Assembly (NCBI RefSeq): GCF_034424175.1 | Contig: NZ_CP139986.1 | Span: forward strand, 682,001-746,000 | Length of the DNA stretch: 64,000 nt | Source: Kluyvera intermedia | GTDB lineage: Bacteria > Pseudomonadota > Gammaproteobacteria > Enterobacterales > Enterobacteriaceae | Direction: 5' to 3' | Shown: positions 56,836 through 64,000 of the stretch, piece after piece | Numbering within the stretch: position 1 is the stretch's first letter | How the letters are laid out: every line of letters starts with the position of its first letter | Program-made: the position numbers and the translations under genes | The notes under the pieces: generated by a model | What the model saw: the letters and a program-made list of their open reading frames with translations, nothing else | Databases searched by the model: none | What the model was told of the DNA's origin: nothing

Positions 56836-58125
56836 ATGGACTTAACGCTAATTATCTTTGTGGTCACGTTCGTGGTGTTGATGGCGGTGGGCATGCCGGT
56901 GGCGTATGCCGTTGGCCTGACCGCCGTTATCGTCACGGCTTTCGCTGATTTTTCACTTGATGGCCTGATTATCACCATCTTCCACAGTACCGATAACGTC
57001 AACTTGCTAACCATCCCGTTCTTCGTCTTTGCCGGGGCGATTATGGCGGAAGGGGGCATGGCGCGAAGGCTGGTCGATTTTGCCGGGCTGTTTGTCGGCT
57101 GGATCCGTGGCGGCCTATCGCTGGTCAATATTCTGGCCTCAACGCTGTTTGGTGCGATTTCCGGATCGTCAGTGGCCGATACGGCGTCGATCGGATCGGT
57201 GCTGATCCCGGAGATGGAACGTAAAGGCTACCCGCGATCGTTCGGCGCGGTACTGACCGCTAGCGCCTCGGTGCAGGCGATTCTGGTGCCGCCAAGCCAC
57301 AACTCGGTGCTGTTTGCCATTGTGGCAAATACCGCAGCGGTGACCATTCCGGCGATGTTCCTGGCTGGGATTATCCCGACGCTGGTGCTGTGCTTTACGC
57401 TCATCATTATGTGTCTTATCGCCGCACGTAAAAATAACTACCCGAAAGAAGAGAGCGTCGAGCTTAAGCGCAAGCTGAAAATCGCCTCCGATGCCATCTG
57501 GGGGCTTATCACCATTGTGATTATCTCCGGCGGCATTCTCTCCGGTTTCTTCACGCCAACCGAGTCTGGGGCGATTGCCTGCGTCTGGGCGATGTTTGTC
57601 ACCTTCTTTGTCTACCGTGAATATAAGTTCAAGGACTTCCCGAAGCTGATTCACCGCACCATCAAAACGGTGACCATGGTGATGGTATTGATAGCCTTCG
57701 CTGCCGCCTTTGGTTCGGTGATGACGCTGGTGGGCCTGCCACAGGAAATCTCTGCCGCGCTGCTGTCGCTGTCGGATAACAAGTACGTCATTTTGTTGAT
57801 TATCAACATTATGCTGCTGCTTCTGGGATGTCTGATGGACATGGCTCCGCTGATCCTGATCCTGACGCCGATTCTGTTGCCGGTGGTGGTTCAACTCGGC
57901 ATCGATCCGGTGCACTTTGGCATCATTATGATGATGAACTTAGGCATCGGGCTTATCACGCCGCCGGTGGGCTCGGTGCTGTTTGTGGCAAGCGCGGTCA
58001 GTGGAGAAAAGATTGAGACCGTGGTGAAAGCGATGGTGCCGTTCTACTGCGTACTGTTCCTGGTGCTGGTTATTATCACCTACATCCCGATGATCTCGCT
58101 GTGGCTCCCGGCACGGTTCCACTAG
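56836..58125 (+). CDS. TRAP transporter large permease (DctM family)
   Basis: The sodium-driven permease of the TRAP system. 429 residues with about 12 hydrophobic segments and the family signatures NLLTIPFFVFAGAIMAEGGM, GAISGSSVADTASIGSVLIP, SASVQAILVPPSHN and FTPTESGAIAC. AAGGAG lies before the ATG at 56836, which is taken over an in-frame start at 56764 that would overlap DctQ. Its stop is one base from the convergent AraC-type gene. Confidence 0.94.
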   Translation: MDLTLIIFVVTFVVLMAVGMPVAYAVGLTAVIVTAFADFSLDGLIITIFHSTDNVNLLTIPFFVFAGAIMAEGGMARRLVDFAGLFVGWIRGGLSLVNILASTLFGAISGSSVADTASIGSVLIPEMERKGYPRSFGAVLTASASVQAILVPPSHNSVLFAIVANTAAVTIPAMFLAGIIPTLVLCFTLIIMCLIAARKNNYPKEESVELKRKLKIASDAIWGLITIVIISGGILSGFFTPTESGAIACVWAMFVTFFVYREYKFKDFPKLIHRTIKTVTMVMVLIAFAAAFGSVMTLVGLPQEISAALLSLSDNKYVILLIINIMLLLLGCLMDMAPLILILTPILLPVVVQLGIDPVHFGIIMMMNLGIGLITPPVGSVLFVASAVSGEKIETVVKAMVPFYCVLFLVLVIITYIPMISLWLPARFH

Positions 58126-58126
58126 C

Positions 58127-58984
58127 TTAGCGGCGCGTGACGTGATTTTTGCGGTACTGCAAGGGGGTCTCACCGATCCCCTTCTTAAATGAGCTAATAA
58201 AATAGGTCACCTCGGCAAACCCCACTTGCCCGGCAATTTCATTCACCGGTAGCGCACTGTGCAGCAGCAGCTCGCAAGCACGGCGCAAACGCAGGGTATT
58301 GAGATAGTCGTGAATATGCTCCCCGGTTTCGGCATGGAAACGCCGTGACAGATAACTTCGTGATTTTCCCAGCTCAGCCGCCAAAGCATCGAGACTGAAC
58401 TTGCGGCGATAATTCTCTTCAATCCAGAACATCACCGGCGTCGCAATACCGTTTGATGATTCGGCCATTTTCTCCTGCACCGGCGGCAGCATACTAAACA
58501 GCGTCATTAGCATGGTGGCTATCTGCTCGGTACTTAACCCCGAGGTGGATGACATACTGGCATAGAGGCTAAATAGATGGTCGATATGGGGATGGATATC
58601 GGCGAGGTCGGCAACGAAGGCTGGTCGGCCACGTGCAGAAAGTACCTGCAAACGGCGGTGATTTTCGGTAAACGGGTGGACAAATTTGCTAATGGCGTGC
58701 TGATCAACATGAATAATGGTGCGGCGATAGCTGTCCTGCGCTTTTTCATCAACCATGATTTTATGCAGCGTAAATGGCGGGAAGAAAAAGAGTCTGCCAG
58801 GACGCATGGTGTACTGGCGATTATCAACGATGACAACCCCAAAACCCTCTTCCACGTAGAGAATTTCCAGACATTGATGCCAGTGATGGTAACGCACCGT
58901 ATTGGCAAAAAGGCGGCTGAACGACGCTACGGTATCGTTGAGTGTAATAAGCTCCAGATGCTCGGTATTCCAGGATGAAGTCAT
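58127..58984 (-). CDS. AraC-family transcriptional regulator
   Basis: A 285-residue regulator with an N-terminal cupin (about 25-110, HHWHQCLEILYVEEGFG and GRLFFFPPFTLHKI) that should bind a sugar ligand, and a C-terminal double HTH (from about 194 to 283) including LAAELGKSRSYLSRRFH and IAGQVGFAEVTYFISSFKK. It faces the TRAP operon tail to tail and is divergent from the DUF2264 gene, so it is the likely regulator of the cluster. ATG at 58984 preferred to a TTG two codons earlier; the ribosome-binding site is weak. Confidence 0.9.
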   Translation of the reverse strand: MTSSWNTEHLELITLNDTVASFSRLFANTVRYHHWHQCLEILYVEEGFGVVIVDNRQYTMRPGRLFFFPPFTLHKIMVDEKAQDSYRRTIIHVDQHAISKFVHPFTENHRRLQVLSARGRPAFVADLADIHPHIDHLFSLYASMSSTSGLSTEQIATMLMTLFSMLPPVQEKMAESSNGIATPVMFWIEENYRRKFSLDALAAELGKSRSYLSRRFHAETGEHIHDYLNTLRLRRACELLLHSALPVNEIAGQVGFAEVTYFISSFKKGIGETPLQYRKNHVTRR

Positions 58985-59076
58985 GTGCAATAAATTTAAA
59001 TTTTCCCGTCAATAATCTTACTACTAAACCACTGTTTTAAATTTTATCAAGCGGCGGTTCATTCAATACTATCAGT

Positions 59077-59092
59077 TGTGATCGGGTTAACA
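59077..59092 (+). promoter_or_regulatory. candidate CRP site between the AraC-type and DUF2264 genes
   Basis: TGTGATCGGGTTAACA has a perfect left CRP half-site TGTGA and a right half TAACA with one change, 45-60 bases upstream of the DUF2264 start. Confidence 0.5.
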
Positions 59093-59136
59093 TTTCTCCA
59101 TGACCTGGATTCTCTATTCTTTAGCCACTTTCGAGG

Positions 59137-60975
59137 ATGGATAAATTAGAGGCCAGAACAGTGACGGAAATATCAAATCTATTGTCATCACGTGAAGACG
59201 TCACGCAAGCGCTGATGACGATGCTGAGCGCTCTCGATAAACAGTTTCCCGCAGGCGTTGCGCAGTTCTCGCTGGGTAAAACCTGCGCGCACTACAGCAC
59301 TTCAATCGCGGAGATGGAGGGCTTATCGAGAGCGCTTTGGGGCCTTTTCCCACTGATGGCGGGTGGGGCGGATGTGCCGTTTAGCGAAAAATATATCACG
59401 GCGATTAAGCTCGGGACCGACCCGAAAAGCCCGTATTACTGGGGCGAAACCGGGCCATATGACCAGCGTCTGGTTGAGATGGCGGCCTACGGTTTGGGTC
59501 TGGCGTTAATGCAGGATCAATTAACTCACCTCTTTAGTGAATCTGAACTGACTAACCTGCATCGCTGGCTCAACCAAATCACCGACGCCCAGATGCCGGA
59601 CAGCAACTGGAACTACTTCGCCATTATCGTTCAGCTCGGCTTTAAACGTGCCGGGCTGCCTTACGACCAGGCGGCGATTGACCGTCGCTTTGAGATGATG
59701 GAAGCCTACTATCTCGGCGATGGCTGGTACTCCGACGGCCCCGGACGCCCGAAGGATTACTACATCTCGATGGCATTCCATTTCTATGGCCTGATTTATG
59801 CCACCCTGAATGCGAACGATGATCCCGCCCGCGCGGCGACGCTCCGTGAGCGTTCTTGCCTGTTTGCCAAAGACTTTATTTATCTCAGCGCCGCCGATGG
59901 CGCGTCGGTGCCGTTTGGCCGCAGCCTGACCTACCGTTTTGCGATGGTCGCGTTCTGGAGCGGCGTGGCCTTTGCCGAACTGGACGTATTCTCCCCTGGC
60001 GTGGTGAAGGGCATTATTCTGCGACACCTGCGTTGGTGGCTGGCACAGCCTATTTTCGACCGTGACGGCATCTTAACGCTGGGCTTTGCTTACCCGAATC
60101 TGGCGATGTGTGAAGACTACAATTCACCGGGCTCACCTTACTGGGCGCTGAAGGTGTTTCTGATTATGGCACTGCCTGAGGATCATGCTTTCTGGCAGGC
60201 TGAAGAGCTACCGTTGCCGGAGCTTGCGCCGGTACATGCGATTGTTCCCGCGCAGCAAATTTTGCAGCACTGCGAAAACTCGCAGCACGTGGTGATGCTC
60301 ACCTCAGGCCAACTGGAACTGAACAACTACGTCAATACCGAGGCCAAGTACACCAAGTTTGCTTACTCGACCCGCTTTGGTTTCACCATTGAGCGGGGGC
60401 GCTACGGTATTAAACACGCGGCCTGCGACTCTATGTTGCTGTTGTCAGATAACGATAACTACTGGCGCGGCCGTCGCGAATGCGAAAGCGTGGAAATGCT
60501 TAATGGCGCGATTTACTCCCGCTGGCTTCCGTGGCACGACGTACAGATTGATACCTGGCTTATCCCGTGTGGCGAATGGCACGTGCGCGTGCATCATGTG
60601 AATAGCGCGCGTCGTTTGCAAACGGTGGAAGGCGGCTTTGCGGTGATGAAGGCTGATGCGGATATCACGACGCGGTGCAGCAAGGTGCAGGCAGCCAACG
60701 GTCAAAGCGTGATTATGGATTTATCGCCATACACCGTGCGTCAGGCCGATAGTGTGATTACACCACCAAATAGCAGCGTGATGTTTGCTGAATGCGCTTC
60801 AATCCCGACGTTGGTGGGGGAGATGGCACCCGGCGATCATTGGCTTTGCTGTGCAGTGACGGCCAGCGGGCATTCCGTGCCAGCACCGTTATTAGCGCCG
60901 ACGCTCGTTATTGAAAATAATATGCTCCACGTGACTGACAATGTCAGCGGGGAAACGATCTCCCTGCATTTATAA
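59137..60975 (+). CDS. DUF2264 family protein, putative uronide-degrading enzyme
   Basis: A 612-residue soluble protein of the DUF2264 family. The N-terminal helical half (about 1-340) should form an alpha/alpha toroid with SNWNYF (157-160), GWYSDGPGRPKDYY (196-209), H215 and FGRSLTYRF (260-268); the C-terminal half is beta-rich (YSTRFGF at 410-416). No signal peptide is seen, so it acts in the cytoplasm. Some members of this family are, to my recollection, glycosaminoglycan lyases (CAZy PL35); not verified. Two starts are possible: ATG 59137, with GAGG adjacent, or GTG 59161 with AGAGG at 8 bases. It leads the DUF2264-MFS-GH88 run. Confidence 0.8.
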   Translation: MDKLEARTVTEISNLLSSREDVTQALMTMLSALDKQFPAGVAQFSLGKTCAHYSTSIAEMEGLSRALWGLFPLMAGGADVPFSEKYITAIKLGTDPKSPYYWGETGPYDQRLVEMAAYGLGLALMQDQLTHLFSESELTNLHRWLNQITDAQMPDSNWNYFAIIVQLGFKRAGLPYDQAAIDRRFEMMEAYYLGDGWYSDGPGRPKDYYISMAFHFYGLIYATLNANDDPARAATLRERSCLFAKDFIYLSAADGASVPFGRSLTYRFAMVAFWSGVAFAELDVFSPGVVKGIILRHLRWWLAQPIFDRDGILTLGFAYPNLAMCEDYNSPGSPYWALKVFLIMALPEDHAFWQAEELPLPELAPVHAIVPAQQILQHCENSQHVVMLTSGQLELNNYVNTEAKYTKFAYSTRFGFTIERGRYGIKHAACDSMLLLSDNDNYWRGRRECESVEMLNGAIYSRWLPWHDVQIDTWLIPCGEWHVRVHHVNSARRLQTVEGGFAVMKADADITTRCSKVQAANGQSVIMDLSPYTVRQADSVITPPNSSVMFAECASIPTLVGEMAPGDHWLCCAVTASGHSVPAPLLAPTLVIENNMLHVTDNVSGETISLHL

Positions 60976-61012
60976 CACTCCGGATAATAACAACAACCGG
61001 AATACCCTCTGG

Positions 61013-61043
61013 CACGTGCTGAATCATGATTATCCAGCACGTG
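61013..61043. repeat. perfect inverted repeat before the symporter gene
   Basis: CACGTGCTG (61013-61021) and CAGCACGTG (61035-61043) are exact inverted arms around a 13-nt AT-rich loop. There is no U-tract after it. It lies 27 bases before the symporter ATG and may be an operator or an mRNA stem. Confidence 0.7.
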
Positions 61044-61070
61044 TAACCTACACATTTTGTCGAGGCCTGT

Positions 61071-62339
61071 ATGGAAAATGTATCGTCTCAAAACAGAATA
61101 GAATATTACAAAATAAGTTCGTTTATATTTTTATACTTCTTTACCTGGTCTGCCAGTATTGGTTTGTTTGCTATCTGGCTTGGGCAAAAAGCGGAACTGA
61201 GCGGTGCGGTGATTGGTACCGTATTTGCCGTTAACGGTATATTCTCCGTTATTTTGAAACCGATTTATGGCTATATTCTTGATAAAATCGGCATGAGTAA
61301 ATATCTGCTCTATTTCGTGGTAGTGATGTCGGCCTTAATGGCGCCATTCTTTATTTATGTTTACCAGCCGTTATTGCTGTCCCACACGATGGTGGGGATT
61401 GTGGTCGGGGCAATTTACCTGAGCTTCGCGTGGTATGCGGGTGTTGCGGCCTGTGAGTCCTACGCTGACCGTTATAGCCGCCTTAACAGCATGGAGTTTG
61501 GGCAGATTCGTATGTGGGGTTCGCTGGGGTGGGCTGTTGCCTCTTCCTTCTCAGGCCTGCTGTTTAATATCTCTCCGGCCTACAACTTTATTCTCGGTAG
61601 CGTCGCGTCACTGGTGATGCTGGCGGTATTGATGAGTCTGAAGGTCGATACCCAGACCGCCAATGCCAGCGCCGTTATTTCCAAAGATAAGATTGTCCTC
61701 AAAGATGTTTTCGACCTGCTGAAAAGCGGCAAGTTTTGGGCCTTCTGCCTGTATGTTGCGGGTGTGGCGTGGATGATGTTTGTTGCCGAGCAGCAATTCT
61801 CGCGCTACTTCGTCACCTTCTTTAATGATGTTCATGAAGGCAACACGGTATTTGGCTTGCTCGGTACGGTTCAGTCCGGCACTGAGTTCGTGATGTATAT
61901 CTTTATGCCGATGTTCGTGAATTATATCGGTGCAAAACGAGGCTTACTGATTGTTGGCGTATTAGTTGGGGCGCGTCTGGTTATTTCTGGATTGTGCGAT
62001 TCACATCTTTTGATCTCAGTGATTAAACCGCTATACGGTCTTGAAATTTGTCTGCTGTTAGTATCGGTCTTTAAATATATTGCTGAGCATTTCGATAAGC
62101 GCGTCAATGCCACCATGTATTTACTGGGTTATCAGGCGATGCTGTATATCGGCAATGTGGTGGTGTCATCACCAGCAGGTTTATTGTACGACCGCATAGG
62201 CTTTGAAAAGACGTATATGATCATGGGGGCTATCGCCTTGTTCTTTACGCTTGTCTCCGCTTTCACTTTATCTGCTTGTCAACGCCAGAATAATCGCCAG
62301 CCTGCGCTGGATGTGGCTGAAAACGGTATTTCTAAATAA
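61071..62339 (+). CDS. LacY-type oligosaccharide:H+ symporter (MFS)
   Basis: A 422-residue, 12-helix symporter colinear with LacY. The sugar-binding pair of LacY is kept (E129, R147, equivalent to LacY E126 and R144), as are K319, R302 and E325. LacY H322 is replaced by Y322, E269 by S269 (with E at 272), and the D237/K358 charge pair by F and L. It probably imports an acidic oligosaccharide. GAGGCC lies before the ATG. It is between DUF2264 and GH88 genes in one direction, 10-25 bases from GH88. Confidence 0.88.
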   Translation: MENVSSQNRIEYYKISSFIFLYFFTWSASIGLFAIWLGQKAELSGAVIGTVFAVNGIFSVILKPIYGYILDKIGMSKYLLYFVVVMSALMAPFFIYVYQPLLLSHTMVGIVVGAIYLSFAWYAGVAACESYADRYSRLNSMEFGQIRMWGSLGWAVASSFSGLLFNISPAYNFILGSVASLVMLAVLMSLKVDTQTANASAVISKDKIVLKDVFDLLKSGKFWAFCLYVAGVAWMMFVAEQQFSRYFVTFFNDVHEGNTVFGLLGTVQSGTEFVMYIFMPMFVNYIGAKRGLLIVGVLVGARLVISGLCDSHLLISVIKPLYGLEICLLLVSVFKYIAEHFDKRVNATMYLLGYQAMLYIGNVVVSSPAGLLYDRIGFEKTYMIMGAIALFFTLVSAFTLSACQRQNNRQPALDVAENGISK

Positions 62340-62364
62340 GCTCTACTGAATGAAGGAACCGAAA

Positions 62365-63555
62365 ATGTTAAACCATATCGTTTGGGAAAAACTGCGCGAA
62401 TATCCGGGGGCTCCCGTTAATCTTCAAACGTTTAACGATGAACTGTGCTCGGCGCGTAGCCATGTCCTTAAGCTGATTAGCCGTCATTTAACGGATTTCG
62501 GGGATAAATTCCCAGGTGAAGCCTGTGTTAATGGGTATTACCCGCTGACCGAGAATATTGAGTGGACTACAAGCTTCTGGACCGGTCAGCTGTGGCTGGC
62601 GTGGGAGATGACCGGTGAGGAGAAATACCGGGCGCTGGCCGAGCAGCATGTCCGCTCATTTGGTCTGAGGATTGCCGGGCGTCATGACACCAACACTCAC
62701 GACCTGGGATTCCTGTACACGCTCTCTTGCGTTTCAGCATGGCGTTTGACCGGTAACCGTGACGCGCGGGGCTTCTCGTTGCAGGCGGCGGAAGCGTTAC
62801 TCGAACGCTTCCATCGGAAAGCGGAAATCATCCAGGCCTGGGGCGTTCTTACCGACCCTGAACAGGCCGGGCGCATGATTATCGACTGCACCATGAACCT
62901 GCCGTTGCTGTACTGGGCGACTGAGCAGACCGGCGATCCGCGCTTTGCTGATGCCGCCCGCGCCCACGTTCGCCAGTCGGCAAAATATCTGGTGCGTGAC
63001 GATGCTTCGACCTACCACACCTACTATATGGACGTGCAGACCGGCGCGCCGCGCTTTGGTAAGACTCAGCAGGGCTATGCCGATGATTCTTGCTGGTCAC
63101 GTGGTCAGGCGTGGGGAATTTATGGCTTTATGCTGAGCTTCCTCTATACCGGCGATAAAGAACTGATTAGCCTGTCGAAAAAGCTGGCTAATTACTTCCT
63201 CAATCGTTTGCCGGAAGATGCTGTCTGTCATTGGGATTTGGCGCTGGTTGGCACCGATGCACTGCGAGACTCGTCATCGGCAGCGATTGCCGTCTGCGGT
63301 CTGCTGGAGCTGGTGAAGCATTTACCGACGACCGATCCGGATCGTGAACGCTATCAGCAGTGGGCGATGGGAATGATGTCATCGCTGTCTAAACACTATC
63401 TGATGGGGCTGGATGAGCCGGGCACCGGCGTACTGAAACACTCGGTTTATCACTTCGCCAGCGATAAAGGCGTGGATGAGTGCTGTAGCTGGGGAGATTA
63501 CTTCTATGTGGAAGCGCTGGTGCGCATGACGCAGAGCTGGAAGCAGTACTGGTAA
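62365..63555 (+). CDS. GH88 unsaturated glucuronyl hydrolase
   Basis: Cleaves the 4,5-unsaturated uronic acid from lyase-made oligosaccharides, giving 5-dehydro-4-deoxyglucuronate. 396 residues, no signal peptide, so cytoplasmic. The catalytic aspartates known in Bacillus UGL (D88, D149) correspond to D113 in THDLGF and D174 in IIDCTMN, with the same spacing of 61. WSRGQAWGIYGF, RDSSSAAIAVCGLLEL and SWGDYFYVEAL are GH88 motifs; the DCTMNLPLLYW form favours GH88 over GH105. ATG at 62365 has AAGGAACC at 7 bases; an in-frame ATG at 62350 lacks a site. Confidence 0.92.
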   Translation: MLNHIVWEKLREYPGAPVNLQTFNDELCSARSHVLKLISRHLTDFGDKFPGEACVNGYYPLTENIEWTTSFWTGQLWLAWEMTGEEKYRALAEQHVRSFGLRIAGRHDTNTHDLGFLYTLSCVSAWRLTGNRDARGFSLQAAEALLERFHRKAEIIQAWGVLTDPEQAGRMIIDCTMNLPLLYWATEQTGDPRFADAARAHVRQSAKYLVRDDASTYHTYYMDVQTGAPRFGKTQQGYADDSCWSRGQAWGIYGFMLSFLYTGDKELISLSKKLANYFLNRLPEDAVCHWDLALVGTDALRDSSSAAIAVCGLLELVKHLPTTDPDRERYQQWAMGMMSSLSKHYLMGLDEPGTGVLKHSVYHFASDKGVDECCSWGDYFYVEALVRMTQSWKQYW

Positions 63556-63561
63556 TCTATG

Positions 63562-63598
63562 TAGGTCGCTCTCTCAGTGAGAGGGCGACCTGTTTGTC
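63562..63598. terminator. bidirectional terminator between GH88 and kbp-like genes
   Basis: AGGTCGCTCTCTCA-GTGAGAGGGCGACCT forms a near-perfect stem followed by GTTTGTC; it serves the convergent genes on both sides. Confidence 0.8.
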
Positions 63599-63599
63599 A

Positions 63600-64000
63600 T
63601 TACGCTTTTGGAATACGCAAAGTCTGGCCGGGATAAATCTTATCCGGACTGGAGAGCATAGGGCGGTTAGCTTCGAAGATTTTGTTGTACAGATTGGCGT
63701 TGCCGTAGACCGTTTTGGAAATGGCGCTTAGAGTATCGCCTGATTTGACCGTGTAGTAGGTCGCTTCATCGTGGGTATCGGTTGTTGTGATGTTGTTTTC
63801 AACTTCGCTGACGCCAGCGATATTGCCCACCGCAACCTGGATTTTTTCTTTCTCTTCCTGCGTCAAACCGTCGCCGGTTACGCTGGCCTTACCATCGGTA
63901 ATGTTGATTTGAACTTTATCGGCGCCGGGGATATTCAGCTTCTTAAGATGCTCAGCGGCTTTATCGCCTTGCCCGCCGTGGTCAGTCAGACTGTCCCAGA
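63600..64000 (-). CDS. kbp: BON-LysM potassium-binding-type protein (kbp/ygaU-like), 5' end cut by the window
   Basis: The visible C-terminal 133 residues run through a BON domain and a LysM domain (YTVKSGDTLSAISKTVYGNA, ending IYPGQTLRIPKA). Upstream the frame stays open to the window edge (WDSLTDHGGQGDKAAEHLKK), resembling the N-terminus of E. coli YgaU/Kbp (149 residues), a soluble K+-binding protein. The gene start is outside the window, so it is partial here. The symbol is by similarity; a paralog is possible. Confidence 0.75.
   Translation of the reverse strand, partial: WDSLTDHGGQGDKAAEHLKKLNIPGADKVQINITDGKASVTGDGLTQEEKEKIQVAVGNIAGVSEVENNITTTDTHDEATYYTVKSGDTLSAISKTVYGNANLYNKIFEANRPMLSSPDKIYPGQTLRIPKA

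Noticed and set aside
57169..57915. A 248-codon open minus-strand frame antisense to the DctM gene
   Set aside because: Shadow of hydrophobic coding sequence, rich in His/Gln/Arg, with no domains.
55210..59048. A shared AATTTTATC word in the TRAP (55210) and DUF2264 (59040) upstream regions as a common regulator site
   Set aside because: Nine AT-rich bases are likely by chance in AT-rich promoters, and I find no second half-site in register.
61013..61043. The inverted repeat as a rho-independent terminator
   Set aside because: No T-run follows the stem (TAACCTACACATTTTG), so intrinsic termination is unlikely.
62365..63555. Assignment of the hydrolase to GH105/RhiN with the symporter as RhiT
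   Set aside because: The order symporter-hydrolase resembles rhiTN, but the DCTMNLPLLYW and THDLGF motifs with 61-residue spacing fit GH88 better than GH105.

Overview
The window is a stretch of enteric bacterial chromosome. Gene content, gene order and protein sequences match the E. coli/Salmonella/Citrobacter/Enterobacter group of Enterobacteriaceae, corresponding to the yhaH-exu-rpoD-tolC-parE arm of the E. coli map, read mostly in reverse. REP/BIME palindromes, ERIC elements, an FMN riboswitch before ribB and a pH/Mn-type (PRE) leader before alx all agree with this. The genus is not resolved. There is no prophage, integrase, IS element, CRISPR array or rRNA operon; the only tRNA is ileX.

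Layout. (1) 1-5.1 kb: yhaH, yqjG, yqjF, a remnant of an Rpn-type gene, then yqjK-yqjE-yqjD-yqjC and mzrA-yqjA, all on the minus strand. (2) 5.3-11 kb: hexuronate catabolism, with exuR and exuT on minus and uxaC-uxaA on plus, and candidate ExuR and CRP sites. (3) 11-21 kb: ygjV, sstT, alx with its riboswitch, ygjR, ygjP, rlmG, fadH, and patA with a sigma-54-type promoter and a TTG start. (4) 21.4-27 kb: aer with a sigma-28-type promoter, the yqjI/yqjH nickel/iron pair around repeated palindromic operators, a divergent POT-family transporter, a YoaC-like DUF1889 gene and tRNA-Ile2. (5) 27.3-32.2 kb: mug and the macromolecular synthesis operon rpsU-dnaG-rpoD. (6) 32.4-38 kb: tsaD, plsY, folB, uppP, cca, ygiM. 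(7) 37.7-54.7 kb: ygiF-glnE-hldE, ubiK, ribB, zupT, ygiD, ygiC-ygiB, tolC, and nudF-yqiB-cpdA-yqiA-parE. (8) 55.2-63.6 kb: an accessory sugar locus. (9) The right edge cuts a LysM/BON gene (kbp-like).

The part that stands out is region 8. Between an unusual ERIC element after parE and the kbp-like gene sits a self-contained set of six genes: a three-gene TRAP transporter (DctP, DctQ, DctM), an AraC-type regulator transcribed towards it, and, divergent from the regulator, a DUF2264 protein, a LacY-type symporter and a GH88 unsaturated glucuronyl hydrolase. The GH88 protein has both family catalytic aspartates at the family spacing. Together they suggest uptake and intracellular breakdown of unsaturated uronic-acid oligosaccharides, such as fragments of glycosaminoglycans. 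The DUF2264 protein has no signal peptide and is a candidate cytoplasmic lyase or partner hydrolase. The symporter keeps the LacY sugar-binding pair but differs at several LacY coupling residues. The substrate is inferred, not shown. The remainder of the window is ordinary core genome, with well-formed regulatory sites that are reported individually.
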